From: Streptomyces melanogenes
Lineage (GTDB): Bacteria; Actinomycetota; Actinomycetes; Streptomycetales; Streptomycetaceae
Direction: 5' to 3'
Assembly: GCF_014649795.1 (NCBI RefSeq)
Contig: NZ_BMTS01000008.1
Span: 186,001 to 250,000, forward strand
DNA: 64,000 bases
Every line of letters starts with the position of its first letter. The first letter of the stretch is position 1. The position numbers and the translations under genes were made by a program. Positions 8,838 through 16,145 of this stretch are shown in pieces. The notes beneath the pieces were generated by a model that saw only the letters and a program-made list of their open reading frames with translations, ran no database searches and was not told the origin of the DNA.

Positions 8838-8908
8838 GGGAGAACCTCCTGAACCGCGCCTTCCCCGCCCCAGGTCCGGGAAACGGTCCGAGCGGCTAAC
8901 TTGCTGCC

Positions 8909-10111
8909 ATGACGCGGACGGCGGACGACTTCGGCGAGGAACTGGCGGACTTCGTCCGACGGGTGGGCGAGCTGCGCACCGCGCGCTCGCAGTCCGACGG
9001 GGAGCGGCTGACCGTCCTCGACGCCGCGCTCTTCGAACTCCAGCACGTGGTCGACCAGTTGTGGCCCCGCTACGAGCAGTTCGTCGCCGAGGCGGCGGGC
9101 GCGCCCGGCTCGCCGGGCGACCGGCAGGAGCGGCTGCTGCTCAAGGCGCTGTTCCAGCGGATGCCGCTGCCGGTGGCGCTCGTCGACCGCGAGACAGTGG
9201 TGCGCAGGCTGAACTTCGCGGCCACCGGGCTGACCGGCGCCCGCGCCGGGTACGCGACCGGACGGCCGCTGGCCGCCCTGCTGATGCCCGGCGACCGCGC
9301 CGCGTTCCGCTCGCAGGCGGCGGCCGTGGCGCGCGGCGAGGGCGACCGGGGCCTGACCGTACGGCTGCAGCAGCGCCCGGAGGAGCCGCTGCTCGCCACC
9401 CTGACCGCGCTGCGGCCGCCGGACGAGCCGCATCCGGCCGTCCTGGTGGTCTTCCAGCCGGGGATATCCCGGGCGGCCTCGGCCGCCGCCCCGCCGCCCG
9501 AGGTGCCCGACCTCGCCGAGTCGACGCGGCACGCCCGGCTGATGGACCTGGTGGACACGATGGCGGCGGCGCTGCTGCGGCTGCCGCCCGGCGATCGCAC
9601 CGAGGTGCTCGCCACGGCCGCCCGGGTGCTGTGCGGGCGCTTCGCCCAGTGGGTGGTGGCCGACGCGGTGGACGGCGGGCTGCGGCGCGTGGCCGTCCTG
9701 GGCCCGGCGGCCGAGGAGAACGCCGCGCTGCGCCACGCGGTCGCCGGGCAGGACCCGGCCCGTGCCCCACTGGTCGCGGAGGCGGCCCGGGCGGGGGCGA
9801 CCTCGCTCCAGGTGCAGCCCGAGGACACCGACGGGTTCGGCCACGATCCCTCGGGCGCGCCGGTCCTGGCCCGCGCCGACGTGACGTCCCTGCTGTGCGT
9901 ACCGCTCGGCGCGCCCGGCCCCGTACAGGGCGTGCTGACGCTCTTCCGTACGGGGCCGGCCCGGCCGTTCTCCATGGCCGAGGCGCAGGCGATGGACGTG
10001 ATGTCCCGTCATGTGGCGCTGGCTATGCGGCGTCCCGCTCCACCCGGTGACGATCGGCCGGAGCCTGCTCCCGCAGCGCCTGATCCCGCAGCCGAGTGCA
10101 GCAGCGACTGA
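8909..10111 (+). CDS. PAS-GAF sensor protein without output domain
   Basis: 400 residues. An N-terminal helical region (1-65) is followed by a PAS domain at about 80-185 (LFQRMPLPVALVDRETVVRR, and a PAS-like LMPGDRAAFRSQAA). A GAF domain covers roughly 210-375 (LMDLVDTMAAALLRLPPGD through VTSLLCVPLGAPGPVQGVLT). No histidine kinase, GGDEF, PP2C or DNA-binding domain follows, so it must act through a partner. It is divergent from the GAF-ANTAR gene and its 3' end overlaps the end of the convergent sigma factor gene by 89 bp. A role in stress sensing with those neighbours is inference from position. Confidence 0.8.
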   Translation: MTRTADDFGEELADFVRRVGELRTARSQSDGERLTVLDAALFELQHVVDQLWPRYEQFVAEAAGAPGSPGDRQERLLLKALFQRMPLPVALVDRETVVRRLNFAATGLTGARAGYATGRPLAALLMPGDRAAFRSQAAAVARGEGDRGLTVRLQQRPEEPLLATLTALRPPDEPHPAVLVVFQPGISRAASAAAPPPEVPDLAESTRHARLMDLVDTMAAALLRLPPGDRTEVLATAARVLCGRFAQWVVADAVDGGLRRVAVLGPAAEENAALRHAVAGQDPARAPLVAEAARAGATSLQVQPEDTDGFGHDPSGAPVLARADVTSLLCVPLGAPGPVQGVLTLFRTGPARPFSMAEAQAMDVMSRHVALAMRRPAPPGDDRPEPAPAAPDPAAECSSD

Positions 10112-10856
10112 TCAGCCGGGAGACGTGCATCTGGGAGATGCCCAGGTCCTCGGCGATCCTGCTCTGGGTCATGTCGCGGAAGAACCGCATGTAGAGGATC
10201 TGCCGCTCCCTGGGCGGGAGTCGGCGCAGCCCCGGTTTGACGGCCTCGCGGTCGACGACGACGTCGAGCGCCGGGTCGGGGGCGCCCAGCGAGTCGCTGA
10301 GGCTGTAGCCGTCCTCGGCGCCCGGCAGTTCGGCGTCGAGGGAGAGCGCGGAGAAGCTGTCGAGCGCTTCGAGTCCGGCCTTGACCTCGTCCTCGGTCAT
10401 GCCGGTGTGCGCGGCGATGTCCGCCGCCGAGGGGTTGCGGGCGCCGGCGGTCTGCATGAGCTCCTGGCGGGCGGCGCGGACCCGGCCGCGCAGGTCCTGG
10501 ACGCGGCGGGGCACGTGCAGGGTCCACATGTGGTCGCGGAAGTGGCGCTTGAGCTCGCCGGTGATGGTCGGCACCGCGAAGCTCTCGAACGCGGCGCCGC
10601 GCTCCGGGTCGTACCGGTCGACGGCCTTGACCAGGCCGAGGGCGGCCACCTGGCGCAGGTCGTCGAGGGCCTCGCCCCGGTTGCGGAACCGGCCGGCGAG
10701 CCGCTCGGCCATGGGCAGCCAGGCCCGGACCAGGTCCTGGCGCAGCGCGTGCCGTTCGGGTCCGGCGGGCAGGGCGGCGAGCCGCGCGAACGCGGCGGCG
10801 GTATCGGGGGCGTCGTCGTGCGGGTGCTTGGCTGTGGCCTGTGCGTGAGTACGCAT
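10023..10856 (-). CDS. RNA polymerase sigma factor, SigB/SigF/SigG family
   Basis: 277 residues from ATG at 10856, preceded by an AGGGAG site. Region 2 is clear (DLRQVAALGLVKAVDRYDPE, AFESFAVPTITGELKRHFRD). Region 3 follows (RRVQDLRGRVRAARQELMQT). Region 4 ends in a helix-turn-helix (MTQSRIAEDLGISQMHVSRL). This is the group 3 type used for osmotic, oxidative and developmental stress in streptomycetes, normally held by an RsbW-type anti-sigma kinase. No anti-sigma gene is adjacent. The SpoIIE phosphatase at 29 kb carries the kinase fold but is far away. The frame remains open upstream of the ATG, but the conserved start of family members supports this choice. Confidence 0.93.
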   Translation of the reverse strand: MRTHAQATAKHPHDDAPDTAAAFARLAALPAGPERHALRQDLVRAWLPMAERLAGRFRNRGEALDDLRQVAALGLVKAVDRYDPERGAAFESFAVPTITGELKRHFRDHMWTLHVPRRVQDLRGRVRAARQELMQTAGARNPSAADIAAHTGMTEDEVKAGLEALDSFSALSLDAELPGAEDGYSLSDSLGAPDPALDVVVDREAVKPGLRRLPPRERQILYMRFFRDMTQSRIAEDLGISQMHVSRLISRCCTRLRDQALREQAPADRHRVERDAA

Positions 10857-11103
10857 GTGGGACAGCTCCCTGAACGGTGGTCTCGGATGGTGGTTACCGC
10901 CGGGAGGGCTGCGCCGGGTGCCCCGGCCGTCGACACGGGCACGCCCGGAGCGGACAGCCGCTCCCACGGACGTGCCTCCGGTCCGAAGCACGTTGAGCGC
11001 CTGCCCGGGGTCATCCGCTCCAAACGCCCCGGGTCCGGCATGGACGGGGCGGGGCGGGGTACTGCGCCGGGACGGAGCCGAGACGGAGACGAGGCGGAAA
11101 GCG

Positions 11104-11583
11104 ATGGCACGGTACGTGCGGGAGGTCATGACGGCGGGGGTGGCGGCCGTACGGCCCGACGCCTCGCTGGTCGAAGCGGCCCAGCTGATGCGCGCCCAGG
11201 ACATCGGGGACGTGCTGGTCGCGCGGGGCGACCAGCTGATCGGGGTGCTCACCGACCGGGACATCACCCTGCGCGCGGTGGCCGACGGCGCCGATCCGCT
11301 GACCGTCAGCGTCCAGTCCGTGTGCACCCGTTCACCGGTGTGCGTGGGCCCCGACGACGAGCTGGTGACGGCAGTGCGGCTGATGCGGCGGCACGCGGTG
11401 CGCCGGCTGCCGGTGGTCGAGGGCGGGCGGCCGCTGGGCATGCTGAGCCTCGGTGACGTCGCCGCCCACCAGGACCCCCGCTCGCCGCTCGGGGACATCA
11501 GCCGGGCGGCCCCGCAGAGCTGGCCGGAGGTGCCCCGGCAAGGCGGGCCGGCCGACCGGTCCGGCCCCCCTCAGCTGCGCTGA
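11104..11583 (+). CDS. Tandem CBS-domain protein
   Basis: 159 residues with two CBS motifs forming one Bateman module. The first is about residues 5-60 (VREVMTAGVAAVRPDASLVE to IGVLTDRDITLR). The second is about 72-125 (VCTRSPVCVGPDDELVTAVR to GMLSLGDVA). The tail is short and polar, with no catalytic domain. Stand-alone CBS pairs of this form bind adenine nucleotides and are frequent in actinobacterial stress regulons. The GAGGCGG leader before ATG at 11104 supports the start. It is divergent from the sigma factor gene across 247 bp, so it could be a target of it, but I could not fit a convincing GNNT-GGGTA promoter. Confidence 0.9.
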   Translation: MARYVREVMTAGVAAVRPDASLVEAAQLMRAQDIGDVLVARGDQLIGVLTDRDITLRAVADGADPLTVSVQSVCTRSPVCVGPDDELVTAVRLMRRHAVRRLPVVEGGRPLGMLSLGDVAAHQDPRSPLGDISRAAPQSWPEVPRQGGPADRSGPPQLR

Positions 11584-11590
11584 TACGCCG

Positions 11591-12181
11591 TCAGACGGTC
11601 CGGCCGAGCATCGCGAGCAGCCGCGTCTGGGCGTCGGCCCCCTCGGGCACCGCCACGGGCGCGTCGAAGAGGCTGCGGGGCAGCTGGTCGGCGTACCCGC
11701 CGAACTCCCGCGCCGTCGCGTCGACCAGGTCCTGAGGCAGCCGCTCGTCCGCGCCGATCGCCCGGGACAGGTCCCAGGCGTGCACCACCGCGTCCGCCAC
11801 CATCTGCGAGCAGTACGCGGCGGCGGGCGTCTTGCCGTACGAGAGCTCGACCGTGCCGTCGAGCGCGCCCGGCCCGGCGAACGCGGCCACCGCCGCGGCC
11901 TGCGCCGACTCCCACACGCCCACCGGGTCCGTGCCGAGCACATCGCCGTCGTAGGCGTCCCCGACGTCGGCGATGGTGCGGCCCTCCGCGACCAGCGGCG
12001 GCACCCACAGCTGCTCGACGGCCAGATGGTTGACGAGGTCCCGCACCGTCCACTCGGTGCACGGCGTGGGCAGGTCCCACTGGTCGGCCCGGACCGCGTG
12101 GACACGGGAGCCGAAGAAGGCGATGGCCTCGCGGTGGCGGTCGAGGAGCTGGGCGTGGTCCGCAGACGCAGAAGAGTCCAT
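11591..12181 (-). CDS. DinB-like/TIGR03086-type metal-binding protein
   Basis: 196 residues from ATG at 12181. The opening helix and the PTPCTEWTVRDLVNHLAVEQ segment are typical of the mycothiol-dependent maleylpyruvate isomerase N-terminal/DinB four-helix bundle. His ligands occur in VNHLA and VVHAWDLSRAIG. Members bind a divalent metal and some act as thiol S-transferases with mycothiol; no substrate is known for this group. It converges with the CBS gene, leaving only 7 bp between the stops. The opposite frame over this gene and the next appears open because of GC skew. Confidence 0.85.
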   Translation of the reverse strand: MDSSASADHAQLLDRHREAIAFFGSRVHAVRADQWDLPTPCTEWTVRDLVNHLAVEQLWVPPLVAEGRTIADVGDAYDGDVLGTDPVGVWESAQAAAVAAFAGPGALDGTVELSYGKTPAAAYCSQMVADAVVHAWDLSRAIGADERLPQDLVDATAREFGGYADQLPRSLFDAPVAVPEGADAQTRLLAMLGRTV

Positions 12182-12265
12182 GGGACCACTCTTCCCGACC
12201 GGGGCGTACGGCTCAAGCGCGGATTGCCACGGATTGCGCCGGCCGCGTGCGGGTACCCATGGGCC

Positions 12266-13786
12266 ATGTCTTTTCCGTCCCTGACGTCCGTACCGCCCCT
12301 GCCGCCCGCCGCCGGGCGGTCCGTCCGGACCGTGCCCCGCAGCCTCGGCGCCCATGACCGGGCGCTGTTCCGGGTGGCCGCCGACCGGAACTGGCCCGGC
12401 GCCCGCGCCGTGCTGCCCCGGCTGAGCCGGGCCGCCGACCACGGGCTGCTGTGGTTCGGCGCCGCCGCCGCGATGGCGGCCACCGGCTCGCCCCGGGCAC
12501 GCCGGGCGGCGCTGCGCGGCGTGGCCTCCCTCGCACTCGCCTCGGCGACCGTCAACACAGTGGTCAAGCGGTCGGTGCGCAGGCCCCGGCCGATACTGGA
12601 CCTGGTGCCGCTGGTACGGCAGTTGAAGCACCAGCCGATCACCACGTCCTTCCCGTCCGGGCACTCCGCGTCGGCGGCCGCCTTCGCGACCGGGGTGGCC
12701 CTGGAGTCGCTGGGCTGGGGCGCGGCGGTGGCACCGATCGCCTTCTCGGTGGCCGCCTCCCGGGTGTACACGGGAGTCCATTACCCGGGCGACGTCCTGG
12801 TGGGCGCGGCCCTCGGCGTCGGCGCGGCGTTCGCGGTACGGGGCCTGGTGCCCACCCGGCGCCAGCTGCCCGCGCCCGGGCGGCCGTACACGGACGCGCC
12901 CGCGCTGCCCGACGGCGAGCACCTGGTGGTCGTGGTCAACGAGGCCTCCGGCACGGCCGCCGCGAAGGCCGCGGCGGTGCGCGACGCGCTGCCGCTGGCC
13001 GAGGTGGTGGAGTGCGCCCCGGAGGACCTGGCGGGGGCGCTCGACAAGGCGGCGCTGCGGGGCCGGGCGCTCGGGGTGTGCGGCGGCGACGGCACGGTGA
13101 ACCTGGCGGCCGTGGCGGCCGCCCGGCACGGCGTGCCGCTCGCGGTGTTCCCCGGCGGCACGCTCAACCACTTCGCGTACGACCTGGGCATCGAGGAGGT
13201 CCAGGACACCGCCCGCGCGCTGGCCTCGGGCGACGCGGTGAAGGTGGACCTCGGCCGGTTCACGCCGGGCCCGGACGGCGCCGCCGCCGGATACTTCGTC
13301 AACACCTTCAGCCTCGGCGTCTACCCGGAGCTGGTGCGGCTGCGTGAACGCTGGTCGCCCCGGATCGGCGGCTGGCCGGCCGGGGTCCTGGCGGCGTACG
13401 AGGTGCTGCGCGGCGAACGCCCCCTGGAGGCCGAACTGAGCGGAAAGCCGCACGCGCTGTGGCTGCTGTTCGCGGGCAACTGCATCTACCAGCGCCTGGG
13501 CCCGGCCCCGGCGCACCGCTACGACCTGGCGGACGGGCTGCTCGACGTCCGCGTGGTGCACGGCGGCCGACTGCCCGGCTTCCGACTGCTGGCGGCCGCG
13601 CTGGCCGGACCGCTCAGCCGCTCCCCCGTCCACGCGGCCCAGCGCATGCGCCGCCTACGCATCGCCCGACTCGCACCGGACACCCCCGTGGCGTACGACG
13701 GGGAAGTCGCCCGCATAGAGGGCGAACTGACGGTCGACAAACTGCCGGAGGCGTTGACGGTGTACCGGCCGCCGGTGCGCGCGTGA
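12266..13786 (+). CDS. PAP2 phosphatase fused to diacylglycerol kinase-like domain
   Basis: 506 residues. The N-terminal half is a membrane PAP2 lipid phosphatase with all three motifs: KRSVRRPRP (Lys101 to Pro109), PSGH (130-133) and SRVYTGVHYPGD (165-176). The C-terminal half from about 218 is a diacylglycerol/sphingosine kinase catalytic fold with VCGGDGTVN (271-279) and FPGGTLNHFAYD. One chain thus carries a lipid phosphate phosphatase and a lipid kinase, suggesting dephosphorylation and rephosphorylation of isoprenoid or glycerolipid intermediates at the membrane face. The start ATG at 12266 is the first giving the conserved N-terminus; ATG at 12259 is out of frame. The gene is followed by an intergenic repeat with a hairpin. 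Confidence 0.9.
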   Translation: MSFPSLTSVPPLPPAAGRSVRTVPRSLGAHDRALFRVAADRNWPGARAVLPRLSRAADHGLLWFGAAAAMAATGSPRARRAALRGVASLALASATVNTVVKRSVRRPRPILDLVPLVRQLKHQPITTSFPSGHSASAAAFATGVALESLGWGAAVAPIAFSVAASRVYTGVHYPGDVLVGAALGVGAAFAVRGLVPTRRQLPAPGRPYTDAPALPDGEHLVVVVNEASGTAAAKAAAVRDALPLAEVVECAPEDLAGALDKAALRGRALGVCGGDGTVNLAAVAAARHGVPLAVFPGGTLNHFAYDLGIEEVQDTARALASGDAVKVDLGRFTPGPDGAAAGYFVNTFSLGVYPELVRLRERWSPRIGGWPAGVLAAYEVLRGERPLEAELSGKPHALWLLFAGNCIYQRLGPAPAHRYDLADGLLDVRVVHGGRLPGFRLLAAALAGPLSRSPVHAAQRMRRLRIARLAPDTPVAYDGEVARIEGELTVDKLPEALTVYRPPVRA

Positions 13787-13814
13787 CGGGGATGCGCGGG
13801 TACCGCGCCCTTCA

Positions 13815-13862
13815 GGGGCGCGGGGAACTGCGCGACCAGCCACCCACGGTCCGCAGCCGAAG
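13815..13862 (+). repeat. Dispersed intergenic repeat copy 1
   Basis: Copy of the 13-member family, core GGGGCGCGGGGAACTGCGCG then ACCAGCC, a variable spacer and a CCGCAGCCGAA end. It lies between two convergent stops. Its left edge forms an 8-bp hairpin with the preceding CCGCGCCC, so it may also act as a bidirectional terminator. Confidence 0.9.
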
Positions 13863-13886
13863 GAACCACGCACCTCCACCGGAGCC

Positions 13887-14648
13887 TTAATCCGTGAACG
13901 TAGCCCCCGGCTTCAGAAGTCGCAGCCGCTCGCTCAGTCCGGCCGCGGCGAACGCCTCGGTCAGGGTGTCCGCGCCCTCGCTGAAGTGGCCCCAGTGCTC
14001 GAAGTGGAGCGGCACCACATGGCGGGCGCCCAGGATCTGGGCGGCCTCGGCGGCGGCCTCGCTGGTCAGGGTCAGCGGGGCGCCGTCGAAGAGCGGGGTG
14101 CGCGCGGCCCCGGCGAAGAGGACGGCCACGTCGACCGGGCCGAAGCGCTCGGCGACCGCGCGGACGTGGTCCAGCGAGGCGTTGTCGCCACTGACGTAGA
14201 CGGTGGGCACCGCGTCGCCGTGCAGGACGAACCCGGTGACCTCACCGGCCAGCGCCTCGGCGCCCTCGGGCCCGTGCAGCGCGGGCACCCCGGTGATCCG
14301 CAGCCGCTCACCGAGCTCGTACGTCTCCCAGTTGGGCAGCGCCGTCACCGCGTCCCCGAGCCTGCCGTGCGCGGCGGGCGTCGACAGGACGAGCGGCACC
14401 CGGGCCAAGTAGGCGCGCCCGGACTCGTCCAGGTTGTCGGGGTGCTGGTCGTGCGAGAGCAGCACCGCGTCCACCGCCCCGGTCTCGTCGGCCTCGACGG
14501 CCGGTCCCGCCGTCTTCACCAGTTTGCGGTCCGTGCCGATCGGATAGTCGCCCGGAGCGTCGAAGGTCGGGTCGGTGACCAGCCGGACGCCGCAGATGTC
14601 CACGACGGCGGTCGGCCCGCCCACGTACCGGATCGATACCTCACCCAT
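13887..14648 (-). CDS. Metallo-beta-lactamase-fold protein with altered metal motif
   Basis: 253 residues from ATG at 14648, with GGGAGGG 4-5 bases upstream. The fold is recognisable from IRYVGGPTAVVDICGVRLVT, VDAVLLSHDQHPDNLDESG, VYVSGDNASLDHV and VVPLHFEHWGHFSEG. The usual HxHxDH is replaced by H-D-Q-H-P-D-N, so one histidine is displaced and the last is Asn. The UlaG-like third and fourth ligand regions remain. It is the third protein of this superfamily in the window and the most divergent. Metal content and activity cannot be assumed. It is convergent with the PAP2-kinase fusion across a repeat copy. Confidence 0.85.
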   Translation of the reverse strand: MGEVSIRYVGGPTAVVDICGVRLVTDPTFDAPGDYPIGTDRKLVKTAGPAVEADETGAVDAVLLSHDQHPDNLDESGRAYLARVPLVLSTPAAHGRLGDAVTALPNWETYELGERLRITGVPALHGPEGAEALAGEVTGFVLHGDAVPTVYVSGDNASLDHVRAVAERFGPVDVAVLFAGAARTPLFDGAPLTLTSEAAAEAAQILGARHVVPLHFEHWGHFSEGADTLTEAFAAAGLSERLRLLKPGATFTD

Positions 14649-14878
14649 AGTGCCCTCCCAAGTGATCTTCCTTGCTCGGCAGGGGTAACGCACCCGACGC
14701 TACGGCTTGTTCCGCCTCGCCGGTAGTGCCGACTCGACGGCGCCCGGCTGCCCCGGAGCGCGCCCGGCGGACGACGCCGCGCTGTCCACATGGCGAAACG
14801 CAGATCTCACCATCCGACACGTCGGCGTACGGTGACGGTACGTACCGACCGCGAGAACGTCGAGAGAGGGAGCCGGTC

Positions 14879-15688
14879 ATGTCGAAGGAGACCGCCGTCT
14901 ACACCCACGGCCACCACGAGTCCGTGCTGCGCTCGCACAGTTGGCGCACCGCGGCCAACTCCGCCGCGTACCTGATCGGTGAACTCAAGCCGGACGCCAG
15001 GGTCCTGGACATCGGCTGCGGCCCCGGCACCATCTCCGCCGACCTGGCCGCACTGGTCCCGGACGGCCACGTCACCGCCGTCGACGCGGCGCCCGGAATC
15101 GTCGAGCAGGCGCGCGCGTACGCCGAGGGGCGCGGGCAGCGGAACATGGCGTTCGGCGTCGCGGACGTCCACGCCCTCGACCACCCCGACGACTCCTTCG
15201 ACATCGTCCACGCCCACCAGGTGCTGCAACACGTGGGCGACCCGGTCCAGGCGCTGCGCGAGATGCGCCGGGTCACCCGGCCGGGCGGTCTGGTCGCGGT
15301 CCGGGACAGTGACTACGGCGCCTTCACGTGGTTCCCCGAAGTCTCTTCCCTGGAGACCTGGCTGGAGCTGTACCACCGGGTCGCCCGGGCCAACGGCGGC
15401 GAGCCGGACGCCGGGCGGCGGCTGCGGTCCTGGGCGCGCGAGGCGGGCTTCACCGACATCGCCTCCACCGCCTCGACCTGGTGTTTCGCGACGCCGGACG
15501 AGCGCGCCTGGTGGAGCGGGTTGTGGGCGGACCGCACGGTGGCGTCCTCGTACGCGCAGCTCGCGGTGGACGGCGGCCACACCACCGAGGCGGCGCTCGC
15601 GGCGATCTCCGAGGGGTGGCGGGAGTGGGGCGCCGACGAGGACGCGTGGTTCATGGTCCCCCACGGCGAGATCCTCTGCCGCGTGTGA
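14879..15688 (+). CDS. Class I SAM-dependent methyltransferase, UbiE/COQ5-like
   Basis: 269 residues from ATG at 14879, with GAGGGAG upstream. Motif I is VLDIGCGPGTISADLAALV (about 42-60), followed by the acidic VTAVDAAPGIVEQAR (motif II), FDIVHAHQVLQHVGDPVQAL and the post-motif LREMRRVTRPGGLVAVRDSD. The His-His-x-S-V-L-R-S-H-x-W-R-T N-terminus is typical of actinobacterial UbiE-like small-molecule methyltransferases. The substrate is unknown; nothing nearby indicates menaquinone synthesis. It is separated by 24 bp from the VOC gene downstream and could be cotranscribed with it. Confidence 0.9.
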   Translation: MSKETAVYTHGHHESVLRSHSWRTAANSAAYLIGELKPDARVLDIGCGPGTISADLAALVPDGHVTAVDAAPGIVEQARAYAEGRGQRNMAFGVADVHALDHPDDSFDIVHAHQVLQHVGDPVQALREMRRVTRPGGLVAVRDSDYGAFTWFPEVSSLETWLELYHRVARANGGEPDAGRRLRSWAREAGFTDIASTASTWCFATPDERAWWSGLWADRTVASSYAQLAVDGGHTTEAALAAISEGWREWGADEDAWFMVPHGEILCRV

Positions 15689-15712
15689 CGGTCACCAACT
15701 AGGCTCGTACGT

Positions 15713-16063
15713 ATGGAGATCCTCGGAACCACACTGCGCATCTGCGTCGACGATCTGGAGACCTCGGTGGTCTTCTACGAACGCCTCACCGGAAGCAAAG
15801 CCCTCCGCTTCGAACGCGGCGGAGTCTCGGTCGCCGCGGTCGGCTGCTTCCTGCTGATGAGCGGTCCGGAGTCGGAGCTGGAGATCCTGCGCAAGGTTTC
15901 GGCCACGATCGCGGTGAAGGACGTCGAGGACGCCTACCGGGCCCTCACCGGCGTGGGAGCCCACGTGATCGCGGGCCCGGTCCCCACACCGGTGGGCCGC
16001 AACCTGATCGCGGTACACCCGGACGGCTCGGTGTTCGAGTACGTGGACCACAAGTCGGCGTAA
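15713..16063 (+). CDS. VOC-family (glyoxalase/dioxygenase fold) protein
   Basis: 116 residues forming a single paired beta-alpha-beta-beta-beta module: LRICVDDLETSVVFYERLTG at the start and the second half around ATIAVKDVEDAYRALTGVGA. FEYVDHK near the end gives the usual glutamate ligand position, but the first His/Glu ligand pattern is weak. It could be an enzyme or a binding or resistance protein of the bleomycin-resistance type. It follows the methyltransferase by 24 bp on the same strand and ends just before a repeat copy. Confidence 0.85.
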   Translation: MEILGTTLRICVDDLETSVVFYERLTGSKALRFERGGVSVAAVGCFLLMSGPESELEILRKVSATIAVKDVEDAYRALTGVGAHVIAGPVPTPVGRNLIAVHPDGSVFEYVDHKSA

Positions 16064-16087
16064 TCCGCTGGCAGGGCGCGCCCCTTA

Positions 16088-16134
16088 GGGGCGCGGGGAA
16101 CTGCGCGACCAGCCGACCACGGTCCGCAGACGAA
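16088..16134 (+). repeat. Dispersed intergenic repeat copy 2
   Basis: Matches the family core GGGGCGCGGGGAACTGCGCG with ACCAGCC and the CCGCAGACGAA end. It lies between convergent stops. Preceding CGCGCCCC (16077-16084) pairs with GGGGCGCG (16088-16095) around a TTA loop, giving a perfect 8-bp hairpin that could terminate transcription from both sides. Confidence 0.9.
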
Positions 16135-16145
16135 CTCCGCGCCCC

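Noticed and set aside
12259..12261. ATG at 12259 as start of the PAP2-kinase fusion
   Set aside because: It is 7 bases before the chosen start and out of frame.
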